From Bacteroidales bacterium (GTDB lineage: Bacteria > Bacteroidota > Bacteroidia > Bacteroidales > UBA932), in the NCBI GenBank assembly GCA_021443625.1, contig JABUTP010000062.1, positions 1 through 6,406 of the forward strand: 6,406 nucleotides of DNA, in the 5' to 3' direction. The notes below the pieces were generated by a model. It ran no database searches, had not been told where the DNA came from, and worked only from the letters and a program-made list of their open reading frames with translations. The translations under genes and the position numbers were made by a program. Of this stretch, positions 1 to 6,225 are shown piece after piece (the first letter of the stretch is position 1; every line of letters begins with the position of its first letter).

Positions 1-437
1 TCGCGTCCGAATGGGGTTGCATCAACGCTGTTGAAGTCGGACCACGCCGTCTTGAAGTTGGAGAATCCGTCGTGGTGCCTCGAGGTGAATGTCAGATATT
101 TGGCTCCAGCCGCCTTGATGTCCGAAACCCATTGTGCGGCATCGAATTTTGAAGGATAGAAAGCAGCCGCGTAGTGCTTGTATTCTTCAAAGTTGGCCTC
201 GCGCTTTTCGAGAACCCATTCTCCGCTCCCCGGCATGGCATAGATGCCCCAGTGCATGAAGATTCCGAACTTCATGTCCTGAAATTCCTTCTGCCTTTCG
301 ACAATTTTTTCGGTGGGCTGGTAGCCTGCAATCCCCCGTTCGGAGGTGCGCCTTGTCTGTCCTGTCTGTTGTGCGGATGCCACGGCGCTGCTTGCGCAAA
401 GGGCTATGACGGCAATTGTAGAGATGAATCTGTTCAT
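1..437 (-). CDS. Alpha-L-fucosidase, GH29 family, secreted (N-terminal part only)
   Basis: This is the first 145 codons of an exo-glycosidase that removes terminal alpha-L-fucose; the rest lies beyond the left edge. Translation from the ATG at 437-435 begins with a Sec signal peptide (Asn2-Arg3, a hydrophobic stretch at about residues 4-20, likely cut after ASA at residue 22, before QQTGQ). There is no lipobox, so the protein is probably periplasmic or secreted. Family identity rests on the GH29 fold start: KFGIFMHWGIYAMPGSGEW at residues 56-74 and TSRHHDGF at 118-125, followed by SDFNSVDATPF at 133-143. His62 and the His121-His122 pair are at the positions of the conserved fucose-contacting histidines. 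The aspartate nucleophile and the acid/base residue would lie outside the window, so activity and the GH29-A/B subgroup cannot be judged. The gene is divergent from the GH78 gene across 103 bp. The family call is strong; the exact linkage specificity is unknown. Confidence 0.93.
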   Translation of the reverse strand, partial: MNRFISTIAVIALCASSAVASAQQTGQTRRTSERGIAGYQPTEKIVERQKEFQDMKFGIFMHWGIYAMPGSGEWVLEKREANFEEYKHYAAAFYPSKFDAAQWVSDIKAAGAKYLTFTSRHHDGFSNFKTAWSDFNSVDATPFGR

Positions 438-467
438 AAAAATGTGTTATCTGATTTATTTTGATTG

Positions 468-499
468 TGAAGGTACGATTTAGCGAAGGAAAAGCCAAA
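468..499 (-). promoter_or_regulatory. Candidate Bacteroidetes-type promoter for the GH29 gene
   Basis: Read on the minus strand, TTTG (plus-strand 496-499) is followed after exactly 20 nt by TACCTTCA (plus-strand 475-468). That resembles the Bacteroidetes -33 TTTG / -7 TAnnTTTG arrangement, but the -7 box lacks the final TG. It lies about 30 bp before the GH29 start codon, a sensible leader length. The spacing is right and the -7 match is imperfect, so the call is tentative. Confidence 0.3.
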
Positions 500-508
500 T
501 TGAATGAT

Positions 509-516
509 TATCTTTG
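509..516 (+). promoter_or_regulatory. Candidate -7 promoter element for the GH78 gene
   Basis: TATCTTTG is an exact match to the Bacteroidetes -7 consensus TAnnTTTG and lies 24 bp before the GH78 start codon. I do not find a good TTTG -33 element at the expected distance upstream; the nearest T-rich stretch is around 479-481. Transcription could depend on an activator binding in the shared 103-bp divergent region, but no operator is obvious. Confidence 0.42.
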
Positions 517-540
517 TTGGAGATTAACCCGTAAAAAGAT

Positions 541-3105
541 ATGAAAAAGTTTCTTTCAAGTTTAATTTGCCTTTCAGGTATGTTGATTATGGCTTCCTGC
601 GGCGGTTCCAAGCCGGCCGTCGGTCTGACCACCCCTCTGGACAGCAGTGCGTGGGAATGCTCCCAGTGGATTTCAGTGGTGGATGCCCCGGTTGTCACCG
701 GTGAGGTTTATGACGGTGCGCGTTCGGCCGATGGCGCCTCCTGGTTCGTTTCCACAGTAGTTCCCGCCCAGAAAGTGATAAGCGCCAAATGGGGCACAAC
801 CGCCCTTGGTGTTTATGAATTGTATGTCAATGGCACTCCGGTAGGAGAAGAGGTGCTGAAACCCGGCTTCACCCATCCCGAAAAGACCAAAATTGCATAT
901 ACCTACGACATTACATCAGCATTCAACTCAAAGGCCGGGGCCGAAAATACCCTTGCCGTGCAGGTTACCCCCGGCTGGTGGGCCGACAAGATTGTCACTC
1001 CCCGCGGCCACGAGGGGATGGTGGGCAAAAAATGTGCATTCCGCGGAGTGCTGGAACTGACCTATGCCGACGGCACCAAAGAGTTAAAGGGAACCGATAC
1101 CGCAAACTGGATGGCTGGCATAGCCGGCCCCGTAAAGCACGCCTCCATCTTCGACGGTGAGGTTTACGATGCAAGGGAGCTCCTCGGCTTCGAGACACCC
1201 GAACTGCTCTCCACCCCCGAAGTGAATACCGAATTCAGCGGTGAAATCGTGCCTACAGTCGGCGCAGAAATCTATCTCCGCAAAGACATCGCCCTCTCGC
1301 CCGTCAAGGCTTATATCTGGCAGGGAGTGGAAGGCGCTTCGGAAGAAGAATACGGCAAAGTGGTAATAACAAAGGAATTTGCCGCAGGAGAACCCTTGAC
1401 GGTGGCTCCGGGAGAGAATCTGGTTGTCGATTTCGGCCAGAACTGCGCCGGCGTTCCCTCGTTCGTCTTCTCTGCAAATGGCGGAACAACCCTCCGCTGC
1501 GAGGTTTCGGAACTTCTCAATGACGGCAATGGTGCCAAAAAACGCGGTATGGACGGCCCCGAAGGGAGTGTTCACCGCCGCAATCTCCGCGTTCCGCAGA
1601 CCGGAATGTATCTCGAATACACCTTTGCCGATACCGACAAGCCGGTTTCGTTCTGCCCGACCTGCACCTTCTTCGGTTACAGGCTGGTTTCCATCACCGC
1701 AGATGCCGAGGTTAAAATAGACAAGATTGAGTCAATCCCCGTTTCATCCATTGCAAAAGATCTGGAAATCGGTAAAATCTCAACCGGCAACGACCTCGTA
1801 AACAAACTTATCTCCAACACATATTGGGGCCAGCTCTCCAACTATCTCTCCGTGACCACCGACTGTCCCCAGCGTGACGAGCGCCTCGGCTGGACGGCCG
1901 ATACCCAGGTGTTTGCCGAGACCGGAACATTCTTTGCCAACACCTGCGACTTCTTCCACAAATGGATGAGGGATATGCGCGACTCGAGGTGCGCAAGGGG
2001 TGGTTTCCCCGGTGTTGCCCCCCTCTGCCAGTACGGCAAGGAGACATTCCGCGTAGGTTGGTCGGACGCAGGAGTGATAGTCCCCTGGACCGTTTGGAAA
2101 CAATACGGTGATACCCGGATTGTGGATGAATGCTGGGACGCAATGGAAAAATATGTGGGAGTCCTCACTGAAACCAAATACAGCCAGGCCGCCCTGGCCG
2201 TTGAGAACCAAAACTTCCAGTGGGCCGACTGGCTGAGTTACGAGCCGCTTGAGAGTTGCAGCAACACCATCGCCGGCTCCGACGGCAAAACTCTTCCCGA
2301 GGCCTATCTCTACTGGAACTATCTCAATGCTTCCTATTGGGCGATAGATGCCGCTATGATGAAGGATATGGCTGCAGCCACAGGCCGTGACGCCGCCAAA
2401 TATGCGGCGGTCGAGGCCGAGGCCAAGGCCTATCTGAAATCCGAATTCCTCAACGAAAACGGAGAGTTCAAGACACCCATTCTCAACACTATGCAGACTC
2501 CCGCCCTGTTCGCCCTGAAGAACGGCATCGTGGAGGGGGCGGCCAAAGAGGCTATGATAGAGCGTCTCCGCCAGAACTTTGCCGATCACGACAACTGTCT
2601 GCAGACAGGTTTCCTCGGGACATCCATCCTGATGGGAACCCTTACCGACAACGGTATGAGCGACATCGCATACAAACTGCTCTACCAGCGCAAGAACCCG
2701 AGCTGGCTCTACTCGGTGGACAACGGCGCAACCACCATCTGGGAGCGTTGGAACAGTTATACCATCGAGTCCGGAATGGGACCTGCCGGTATGAACAGTT
2801 TTAACCATTACGCCTATGGCTGCGTATGCCAGTGGATATGGCAGACTGCCGCCGGTATTGCCGCCGACACTGCCCAACCCGGCTTCAAACATATTATTAT
2901 GAAACCCGTTCCCGACAAGGGTCTGGGTCATCTCGAGGCCGAATACAAATCCGCTGCAGGTGTCATAAAGAGCGCCTGGAAGTATGAAGGGGACAAATGG
3001 ATATGGAACTTCACCATTCCCGAAGGGGCAACGGCTTCTGTGACTCTCCCCGGCGAAACCGAGGCGACAGAATACACTGCAGGTTCCTATACCGTAGAGA
3101 AATAG
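541..3105 (+). CDS. Alpha-L-rhamnosidase, GH78 family, lipoprotein
   Basis: This 854-residue exo-enzyme hydrolyses terminal alpha-L-rhamnose by the inverting GH78 mechanism. The N-terminus is a lipoprotein signal (MKKF, hydrophobic core, lipobox MASC with Cys20), so it is anchored in the cell envelope. Residues after Cys20 are GGSK, without the acidic cluster typical of surface export in Bacteroidetes, so a periplasm-facing location is more likely (inference). A beta-rich N-terminal domain (about 60-230, with YELYVNG at 92-98) is followed by the second beta domain (about 250-390, with DFGQNCAG at 297-304), the (alpha/alpha)6 catalytic barrel (about 400-745) and a C-terminal beta-sandwich (about 750-854). 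The catalytic signatures are intact: DCPQRDERLGWTAD at 441-454, with Glu447 the presumed general acid, and TTIWERW at 731-737, with Glu735 the presumed general base. Ala453 replaces the common Gly of WTGD, a mild variation. It appears full length. A strong terminator follows 15 bp after the stop codon. Confidence 0.96.
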   Translation: MKKFLSSLICLSGMLIMASCGGSKPAVGLTTPLDSSAWECSQWISVVDAPVVTGEVYDGARSADGASWFVSTVVPAQKVISAKWGTTALGVYELYVNGTPVGEEVLKPGFTHPEKTKIAYTYDITSAFNSKAGAENTLAVQVTPGWWADKIVTPRGHEGMVGKKCAFRGVLELTYADGTKELKGTDTANWMAGIAGPVKHASIFDGEVYDARELLGFETPELLSTPEVNTEFSGEIVPTVGAEIYLRKDIALSPVKAYIWQGVEGASEEEYGKVVITKEFAAGEPLTVAPGENLVVDFGQNCAGVPSFVFSANGGTTLRCEVSELLNDGNGAKKRGMDGPEGSVHRRNLRVPQTGMYLEYTFADTDKPVSFCPTCTFFGYRLVSITADAEVKIDKIESIPVSSIAKDLEIGKISTGNDLVNKLISNTYWGQLSNYLSVTTDCPQRDERLGWTADTQVFAETGTFFANTCDFFHKWMRDMRDSRCARGGFPGVAPLCQYGKETFRVGWSDAGVIVPWTVWKQYGDTRIVDECWDAMEKYVGVLTETKYSQAALAVENQNFQWADWLSYEPLESCSNTIAGSDGKTLPEAYLYWNYLNASYWAIDAAMMKDMAAATGRDAAKYAAVEAEAKAYLKSEFLNENGEFKTPILNTMQTPALFALKNGIVEGAAKEAMIERLRQNFADHDNCLQTGFLGTSILMGTLTDNGMSDIAYKLLYQRKNPSWLYSVDNGATTIWERWNSYTIESGMGPAGMNSFNHYAYGCVCQWIWQTAAGIAADTAQPGFKHIIMKPVPDKGLGHLEAEYKSAAGVIKSAWKYEGDKWIWNFTIPEGATASVTLPGETEATEYTAGSYTVEK

Positions 3106-3120
3106 ATTCTCCGTACATCG

Positions 3121-3156
3121 ATGCGGTCTTCAAACAGGGAAGGCCGCATTTTTTTT
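3121..3156 (+). terminator. Strong rho-independent terminator after the GH78 gene
   Basis: An 11-bp stem pairs 3121-3131 (ATGCGGTCTTC) with 3139-3149 (GAAGGCCGCAT), with one G-U wobble and a 7-nt loop (AAACAGG). It runs straight into eight T residues (3149-3156). The position 15 bp after the GH78 stop codon is ideal. It ends only 26 bp before the aldehyde dehydrogenase start codon, so it should partly insulate that gene from GH78 transcription. Confidence 0.93.
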
Positions 3157-3182
3157 ATCAAAAAACAAATTTTCGGACGGAT

Positions 3183-4565
3183 ATGGAAAACACCCCCCTG
3201 TCAAAAATAGAATCCATCGTGGCGCGGCAGAAAGAGTTCTTCTCGCAGGGAGCCACGCGAGATCTGACGTTCCGCAAGGATTCTCTCCGCAGACTGTATG
3301 GCGCCATCAAAGAGTGGGAACCGGCCATCGAGGAAGCGCTGATGACCGATTTGCACAAATCGGGCGAAGAGGGGTACATCACCGAAACGGGGCTGGTCCT
3401 TTCGGAAATCAGCGACCATTTGAGGCATCTTCGGCACTGGGCGCGCACCGAGCGGAAAAGGACACCGCTCACCCTTTTCCCTTCGGCGGGTTATGTGGTG
3501 AAGGAACCTCTCGGCACGGTGCTGATTATTTCTCCGTGGAATTACCCCGTGCAGCTGCTGCTGACCCCCCTTGTGGGGGCGCTGTCCGCAGGATGTACGG
3601 CGGTGCTCAAGCCATCCCCATACGTTCCCAACGTCTCCCGCGTGCTGCAGGAGATGATTGAACATACCTTTGACCAGCGGCAGGTGGCGGTGGTGCAGGG
3701 CAACCGGGAGGTGAATGCCAACCTCCTTGCGCAGCGCTGGGATTTGATATTCTTTACCGGCAGCCCCGCCCTGGGCAGGACGGTGATGGAGTCGGCTTCC
3801 CGCAATCTGACACCGGTGGTGTTGGAGTTGGGAGGAAAGAGTCCCTGCATAGTGGATGAGGGGGCCGATGTCAAAATCGCGGCACGGCGGTGCCTGTGGG
3901 GAAAATGCCTCAACAGCGGGCAGACCTGCATCGCGCCCGACTATCTTCTGGTCCACGATTCCCTGCGCGACTCGTTTCTGGAAGAGTTCGACAGACAGAA
4001 AGAGTGGCTCTATCGGGAGGGGTTGGACAAGGATACCCCGCATTACGGCCATATCGTGAGGGATGCCGCCTTTGAAAGGGTTGTGAACTATATGAAGGAT
4101 GGCACCGTTCTCTCCGGAGGACGTTATGATGCCGAAAGCCGCTTCATTGAGCCTACGATATTGGGGGATGTTCCGCCGGATGCTCCGGTTATGACCGAGG
4201 AGATTTTCGGCCCCGTGTTTCCGATGATGACCTTCGGGGAGATTTCGGAGGTTGAAAGGTTTGTCAATTCCAGAGAGAAACCGCTGGCGTTGTACTATTT
4301 CGGCTCCGTCAAAAAGGGCAGGGAACTGATAAGGCACACCACCTCGGGGGGCGCCTGCATCAACGATACCATAATGCACGTGGCCAATCCCAACCTCCCT
4401 TTCGGGGGAGTCGGCAACTCTGGGATGGGGAGTTACCATTCCCGCCTGAGTTACGAGGCGTTCACCCATCGCCGTTCCATCCTTGTAACCCCCACAAAGG
4501 TGGATATGCCGTTCCGTTATATGCCATACAGATTCATCAGACTTGTCAGAAGGTTGTTGAAATGA
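3183..4565 (+). CDS. NAD(P)-dependent aldehyde dehydrogenase, class-3 (ALDH3)-like
   Basis: This 460-residue cytosolic enzyme oxidises an aldehyde to the carboxylic acid with NAD(P)+. It has no signal peptide. ALDH superfamily hallmarks are in order: SPWNYP at 117-122 (Asn120 stabilises the thiohemiacetal), FFTGSPALGR at 190-199 (cofactor loop), LELGGKSP from 214 (Glu215 general base), NSGQTC at 244-249 (Cys249 nucleophile), EEIFGP at 339-344 and PFGGVGNSGMG at 406-416. The length and the basic, hydrophobic tail (YMPYRFIRLVRRLLK) fit the ALDH3 branch, whose members often act on medium- or long-chain or aromatic aldehydes. The frame stays open upstream to an ATG at 2997, but that stretch overlaps the GH78 end and the terminator, so the ATG at 3183 (MENTPLSK) is the credible start. 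Its position between glycosidases releasing deoxy sugars makes L-lactaldehyde a possible substrate; that is inference. The next gene starts 54 bp downstream. Confidence 0.94.
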   Translation: MENTPLSKIESIVARQKEFFSQGATRDLTFRKDSLRRLYGAIKEWEPAIEEALMTDLHKSGEEGYITETGLVLSEISDHLRHLRHWARTERKRTPLTLFPSAGYVVKEPLGTVLIISPWNYPVQLLLTPLVGALSAGCTAVLKPSPYVPNVSRVLQEMIEHTFDQRQVAVVQGNREVNANLLAQRWDLIFFTGSPALGRTVMESASRNLTPVVLELGGKSPCIVDEGADVKIAARRCLWGKCLNSGQTCIAPDYLLVHDSLRDSFLEEFDRQKEWLYREGLDKDTPHYGHIVRDAAFERVVNYMKDGTVLSGGRYDAESRFIEPTILGDVPPDAPVMTEEIFGPVFPMMTFGEISEVERFVNSREKPLALYYFGSVKKGRELIRHTTSGGACINDTIMHVANPNLPFGGVGNSGMGSYHSRLSYEAFTHRRSILVTPTKVDMPFRYMPYRFIRLVRRLLK

Positions 4566-4590
4566 TGGCGGACAATTCAAAACATCTTTG
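4557..4590 (+). promoter_or_regulatory. Weak candidate promoter for the GH109 gene
   Basis: CATCTTTG (4583-4590) matches the Bacteroidetes -7 box TAnnTTTG except at its first base. TTG at 4557-4559 lies 23 nt upstream, slightly longer than the usual spacing. Transcription would start about 20-25 bp before the GH109 start codon. There is no terminator hairpin in the 54-bp gap, so read-through from the aldehyde dehydrogenase gene is equally possible. Confidence 0.27.
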
Positions 4591-4619
4591 TAAATTCGCA
4601 AAAAACTAAGGAAATCTAT

Positions 4620-6017
4620 ATGCGCAGAGTCATGATTATTATGGCTGCAGCCCTGGTCATACTGGCAGGGTGCAGGCCTTGTGCCCCCAAAGGGGAAAAC
4701 TGGAAAGTTGTGGATGGAATGATAGAGTTTGACGTTCCCGCAGCCGAGCCCGGCCAGCAGGATATGCTCGGATTCGCCTTGGAGCCGATGGACACCGTAA
4801 GGGTGGCTTTTGTGGGAGTCGGAATGCGGGGCGGTGATGCCGTGGCCCGTTATACCCACATTGACGGAGTGAAAATCGTGGCTTTGTGCGACCTGTATCC
4901 CGACAGGGTGGAGAAGGCGCAGCAGACACTGGCAAATGCGGGCTTTCCTGCGGCAGCCTCCTACTCCGGCGAAGACGGCTGGAAGGAGTTGTGCCAACGT
5001 GACGACATTGACCTGGTGTATGTCACCACCGGCTGGCAGATGCACGTTCCCATCTCCCTCTATGCAATGGAACACGGCAAGAATGTGGCCTGCGAAGTTC
5101 CCATCGCCTATTCGGTGGAGGACTGCTGGAAACTCGTGAATACTGCCGAAAAGACCCGCAGGCATTGCATGATGCTCGAAAACTGCATATATGACAACTT
5201 TGAAATGACTGCCCTCAATATGGCGCAGCAGGGACTTTTCGGGGAGATTATCCATACCGAAGGAGCGTACATCCACAATCTGGAACCTTTCTGGGACGAG
5301 TATGCCGACAACTGGCGTATGGAGTTCAACCAGTCGCACGGCGGGGACGTCTATCCCACCCACGGCTTCGGCCCGTGCTGCAACGTGCTCAACATCCACA
5401 GGGGGGACAAACTCAACTACCTTGTCTCTATGAGCACCGAAAGCATCAATGGCAAAGCCCTTGCCCAAAAGAAGATGGGAGTTGAAGAGTATGCCTGCGG
5501 CGACCATCAGGTCACCCTGGTGATGACCGAGAAGGGCAAATCGATGGAGATCCAGCACAACGTATATACTCCCCGCCCTTACAACCGGATGTACCAGCTT
5601 ACCGGTACCGAAGGGTTTGCCAACAAATACCCCATCGAAGGTTTCACTCTGCGCGAAGCCAACCTCTCCGACAGTCTCAAATGCGGCTATGAATCCATCA
5701 ACGAGCACAAATTCCTGCCCGTCGAAATCCGTGAAGCCCTGATGAAGGCATATCAGCACCCCATATACAAGGAGATTGGCGAGGTCGCCAGGAAGGTGGG
5801 CGGTCACGGCGGAATGGACTATGTGATGGATTACAGGCTCATCTACTGCCTGCGTCACGGCCTGCCTCTCGACCAGGATGTCTATGACGCCGCAGAATGG
5901 TGCTGCATCGGGGAGTTGTCGGCAGTATCCGATGCCAACGGCAGTATGCCGGTGCGCGTACCCGATTTCACCCGCGGACGCTGGAACAAATTGGACGGTC
6001 TGAAGTTTTACCGGTAG
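4620..6017 (+). CDS. GH109-type alpha-N-acetylgalactosaminidase-like Gfo/Idh/MocA protein, lipoprotein
   Basis: This 465-residue protein has the Gfo/Idh/MocA oxidoreductase fold and matches family GH109, whose characterised members cleave terminal alpha-N-acetylgalactosamine using bound NAD+ in an oxidation-elimination-reduction cycle. The N-terminus is a short lipoprotein signal with lipobox LAGC (Cys18). The Rossmann motif is GVGMRG at 66-71, with an acidic Asp91 ending the second strand (ALCD). GH109 signatures are LENC at 186-189 (Glu187), EGAYIHNL at 214-221 (Tyr217, His219), YPTHGFGP at 245-252 (Tyr245, His248), RGDKLNYLVSMS at 261-272, RPYNR at 319-323 and VPDFTRGRW near the C-terminus. 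The Glu187-Tyr217-His219 and Tyr245-His248 spacings agree with the active-site residues I recall for the Elizabethkingia enzyme. It appears full length and intact. It may be co-transcribed with the aldehyde dehydrogenase gene 54 bp upstream. Another Gfo/Idh/MocA activity cannot be excluded, but the motif set favours GH109. Confidence 0.92.
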   Translation: MRRVMIIMAAALVILAGCRPCAPKGENWKVVDGMIEFDVPAAEPGQQDMLGFALEPMDTVRVAFVGVGMRGGDAVARYTHIDGVKIVALCDLYPDRVEKAQQTLANAGFPAAASYSGEDGWKELCQRDDIDLVYVTTGWQMHVPISLYAMEHGKNVACEVPIAYSVEDCWKLVNTAEKTRRHCMMLENCIYDNFEMTALNMAQQGLFGEIIHTEGAYIHNLEPFWDEYADNWRMEFNQSHGGDVYPTHGFGPCCNVLNIHRGDKLNYLVSMSTESINGKALAQKKMGVEEYACGDHQVTLVMTEKGKSMEIQHNVYTPRPYNRMYQLTGTEGFANKYPIEGFTLREANLSDSLKCGYESINEHKFLPVEIREALMKAYQHPIYKEIGEVARKVGGHGGMDYVMDYRLIYCLRHGLPLDQDVYDAAEWCCIGELSAVSDANGSMPVRVPDFTRGRWNKLDGLKFYR

Positions 6018-6045
6018 AGCCCGGAGATCATTCCATTGACAATGT

Positions 6046-6071
6046 AAAAGAGAGGCGTCAGTCTCTCTTTT
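6046..6071 (+). terminator. Likely intrinsic terminator after the GH109 gene
   Basis: AAAAGAGAGGC (6046-6056) pairs with GTCTCTCTTTT (6061-6071): 11 bp with one G-U wobble around a 4-nt loop (GTCA). It begins 28 bp after the GH109 stop codon. The T run is partly inside the stem and continues as an interrupted T-rich stretch (TTTTGTTGTTT), so it is weaker than the terminator at 3121. The A run on the left arm could also let it act on the minus strand. Confidence 0.72.
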
Positions 6072-6082
6072 GTTGTTTCTAT

Positions 6083-6126
6083 TGTTACAAAATCATTACA
6101 AAATCTATAAATAAACTATACATATC
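6083..6126 (+). repeat. Four tandem 11-bp units, PHO box-like operator array (putative)
   Basis: Four consecutive 11-bp units can be read: TGTTACA+AAAT (6083-6093), CATTACA+AAAT (6094-6104), CTATAAA+TAAA (6105-6115) and CTATACA+TATC (6116-6126). The first two contain an exact 10-bp direct repeat, TTACAAAATC, at 6085-6094 and 6096-6105. Units 1 and 2 agree at 9 of 11 bases, units 3 and 4 at 8 of 11, and units 2 and 3 at only 6 of 11. A 7-bp half-site plus a 4-bp AT spacer at one helical turn is the known architecture of PhoB sites in Escherichia coli, although the bases differ from CTGTCAT. The gene downstream looks phosphate-related, so binding by a PhoB-like regulator is a reasonable inference. 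The AT-rich setting lowers certainty. Confidence 0.42.
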
Positions 6127-6129
6127 CCT

Positions 6130-6171
6130 TATAATTTGTTCTAAATCGCGGGTCATAGAATAGAATGTTTG
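6130..6171 (+). promoter_or_regulatory. Candidate promoter region of the PhoU-like gene (two alternatives)
   Basis: Two imperfect Bacteroidetes -7 boxes occur. TATAATTTG at 6130-6138 is TA-n3-TTTG, one base too long; its -33 region would fall inside the repeat array, as expected for an activator-dependent PHO promoter. AATGTTTG at 6164-6171 matches seven of eight consensus bases, with a TTTG 25 nt upstream at 6135-6138, which is rather far. Neither is convincing alone. Confidence 0.25.
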
Positions 6172-6198
6172 TAGAGTTTGCAACATTTTCCTAACTTG

Positions 6199-6225
6199 CA
6201 TCCATAAATTCAAATGCAATGGATG
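6199..6225 (+). other. Inverted repeat that could occlude the start codon of the PhoU-like gene
   Basis: CATCCAT (6199-6205) is the exact reverse complement of ATGGATG (6219-6225), with 13 nt between them. The right arm contains the ATG start codon at 6219-6221. An alternative, mutually exclusive pairing is TTGCAT (6196-6201) with ATGCAA (6214-6219). Both stems are short (7 and 6 bp), so a regulatory role is speculative. Confidence 0.25.

Noticed and set aside
187..498. A 103-codon minus-strand frame overlapping the GH29 start.
   Set aside because: It is in a different frame from the GH29 coding frame, which has a signal peptide and GH29 motifs; this product has no family features.
1780..2931. 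A 383-codon minus-strand open frame inside the GH78 gene.
   Set aside because: Same codon-register effect over a conserved catalytic domain; no recognisable protein family.
2997..3182. A possible 62-residue N-terminal extension of the aldehyde dehydrogenase from an ATG at 2997.
   Set aside because: It overlaps the GH78 coding end and would translate through the terminator hairpin; ALDH3-type proteins normally start near the ATG at 3183.
3201..5858. An 885-codon open frame on the minus strand running antisense through both the aldehyde dehydrogenase and GH109 genes.
   Set aside because: The two sense genes share one frame and the antisense frame is in codon register with it, so antisense stops need sense TTA, CTA or TCA codons, which these genes rarely use. 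The product is a His/Gly/Val-rich sequence with no recognisable domain, while both sense proteins carry complete family motifs.
6034..6044. A short palindrome, CATTG-A-CAATG, between the GH109 stop codon and its terminator.
   Set aside because: Five-base arms around one base are too short and common to call an operator, and no promoter is nearby.
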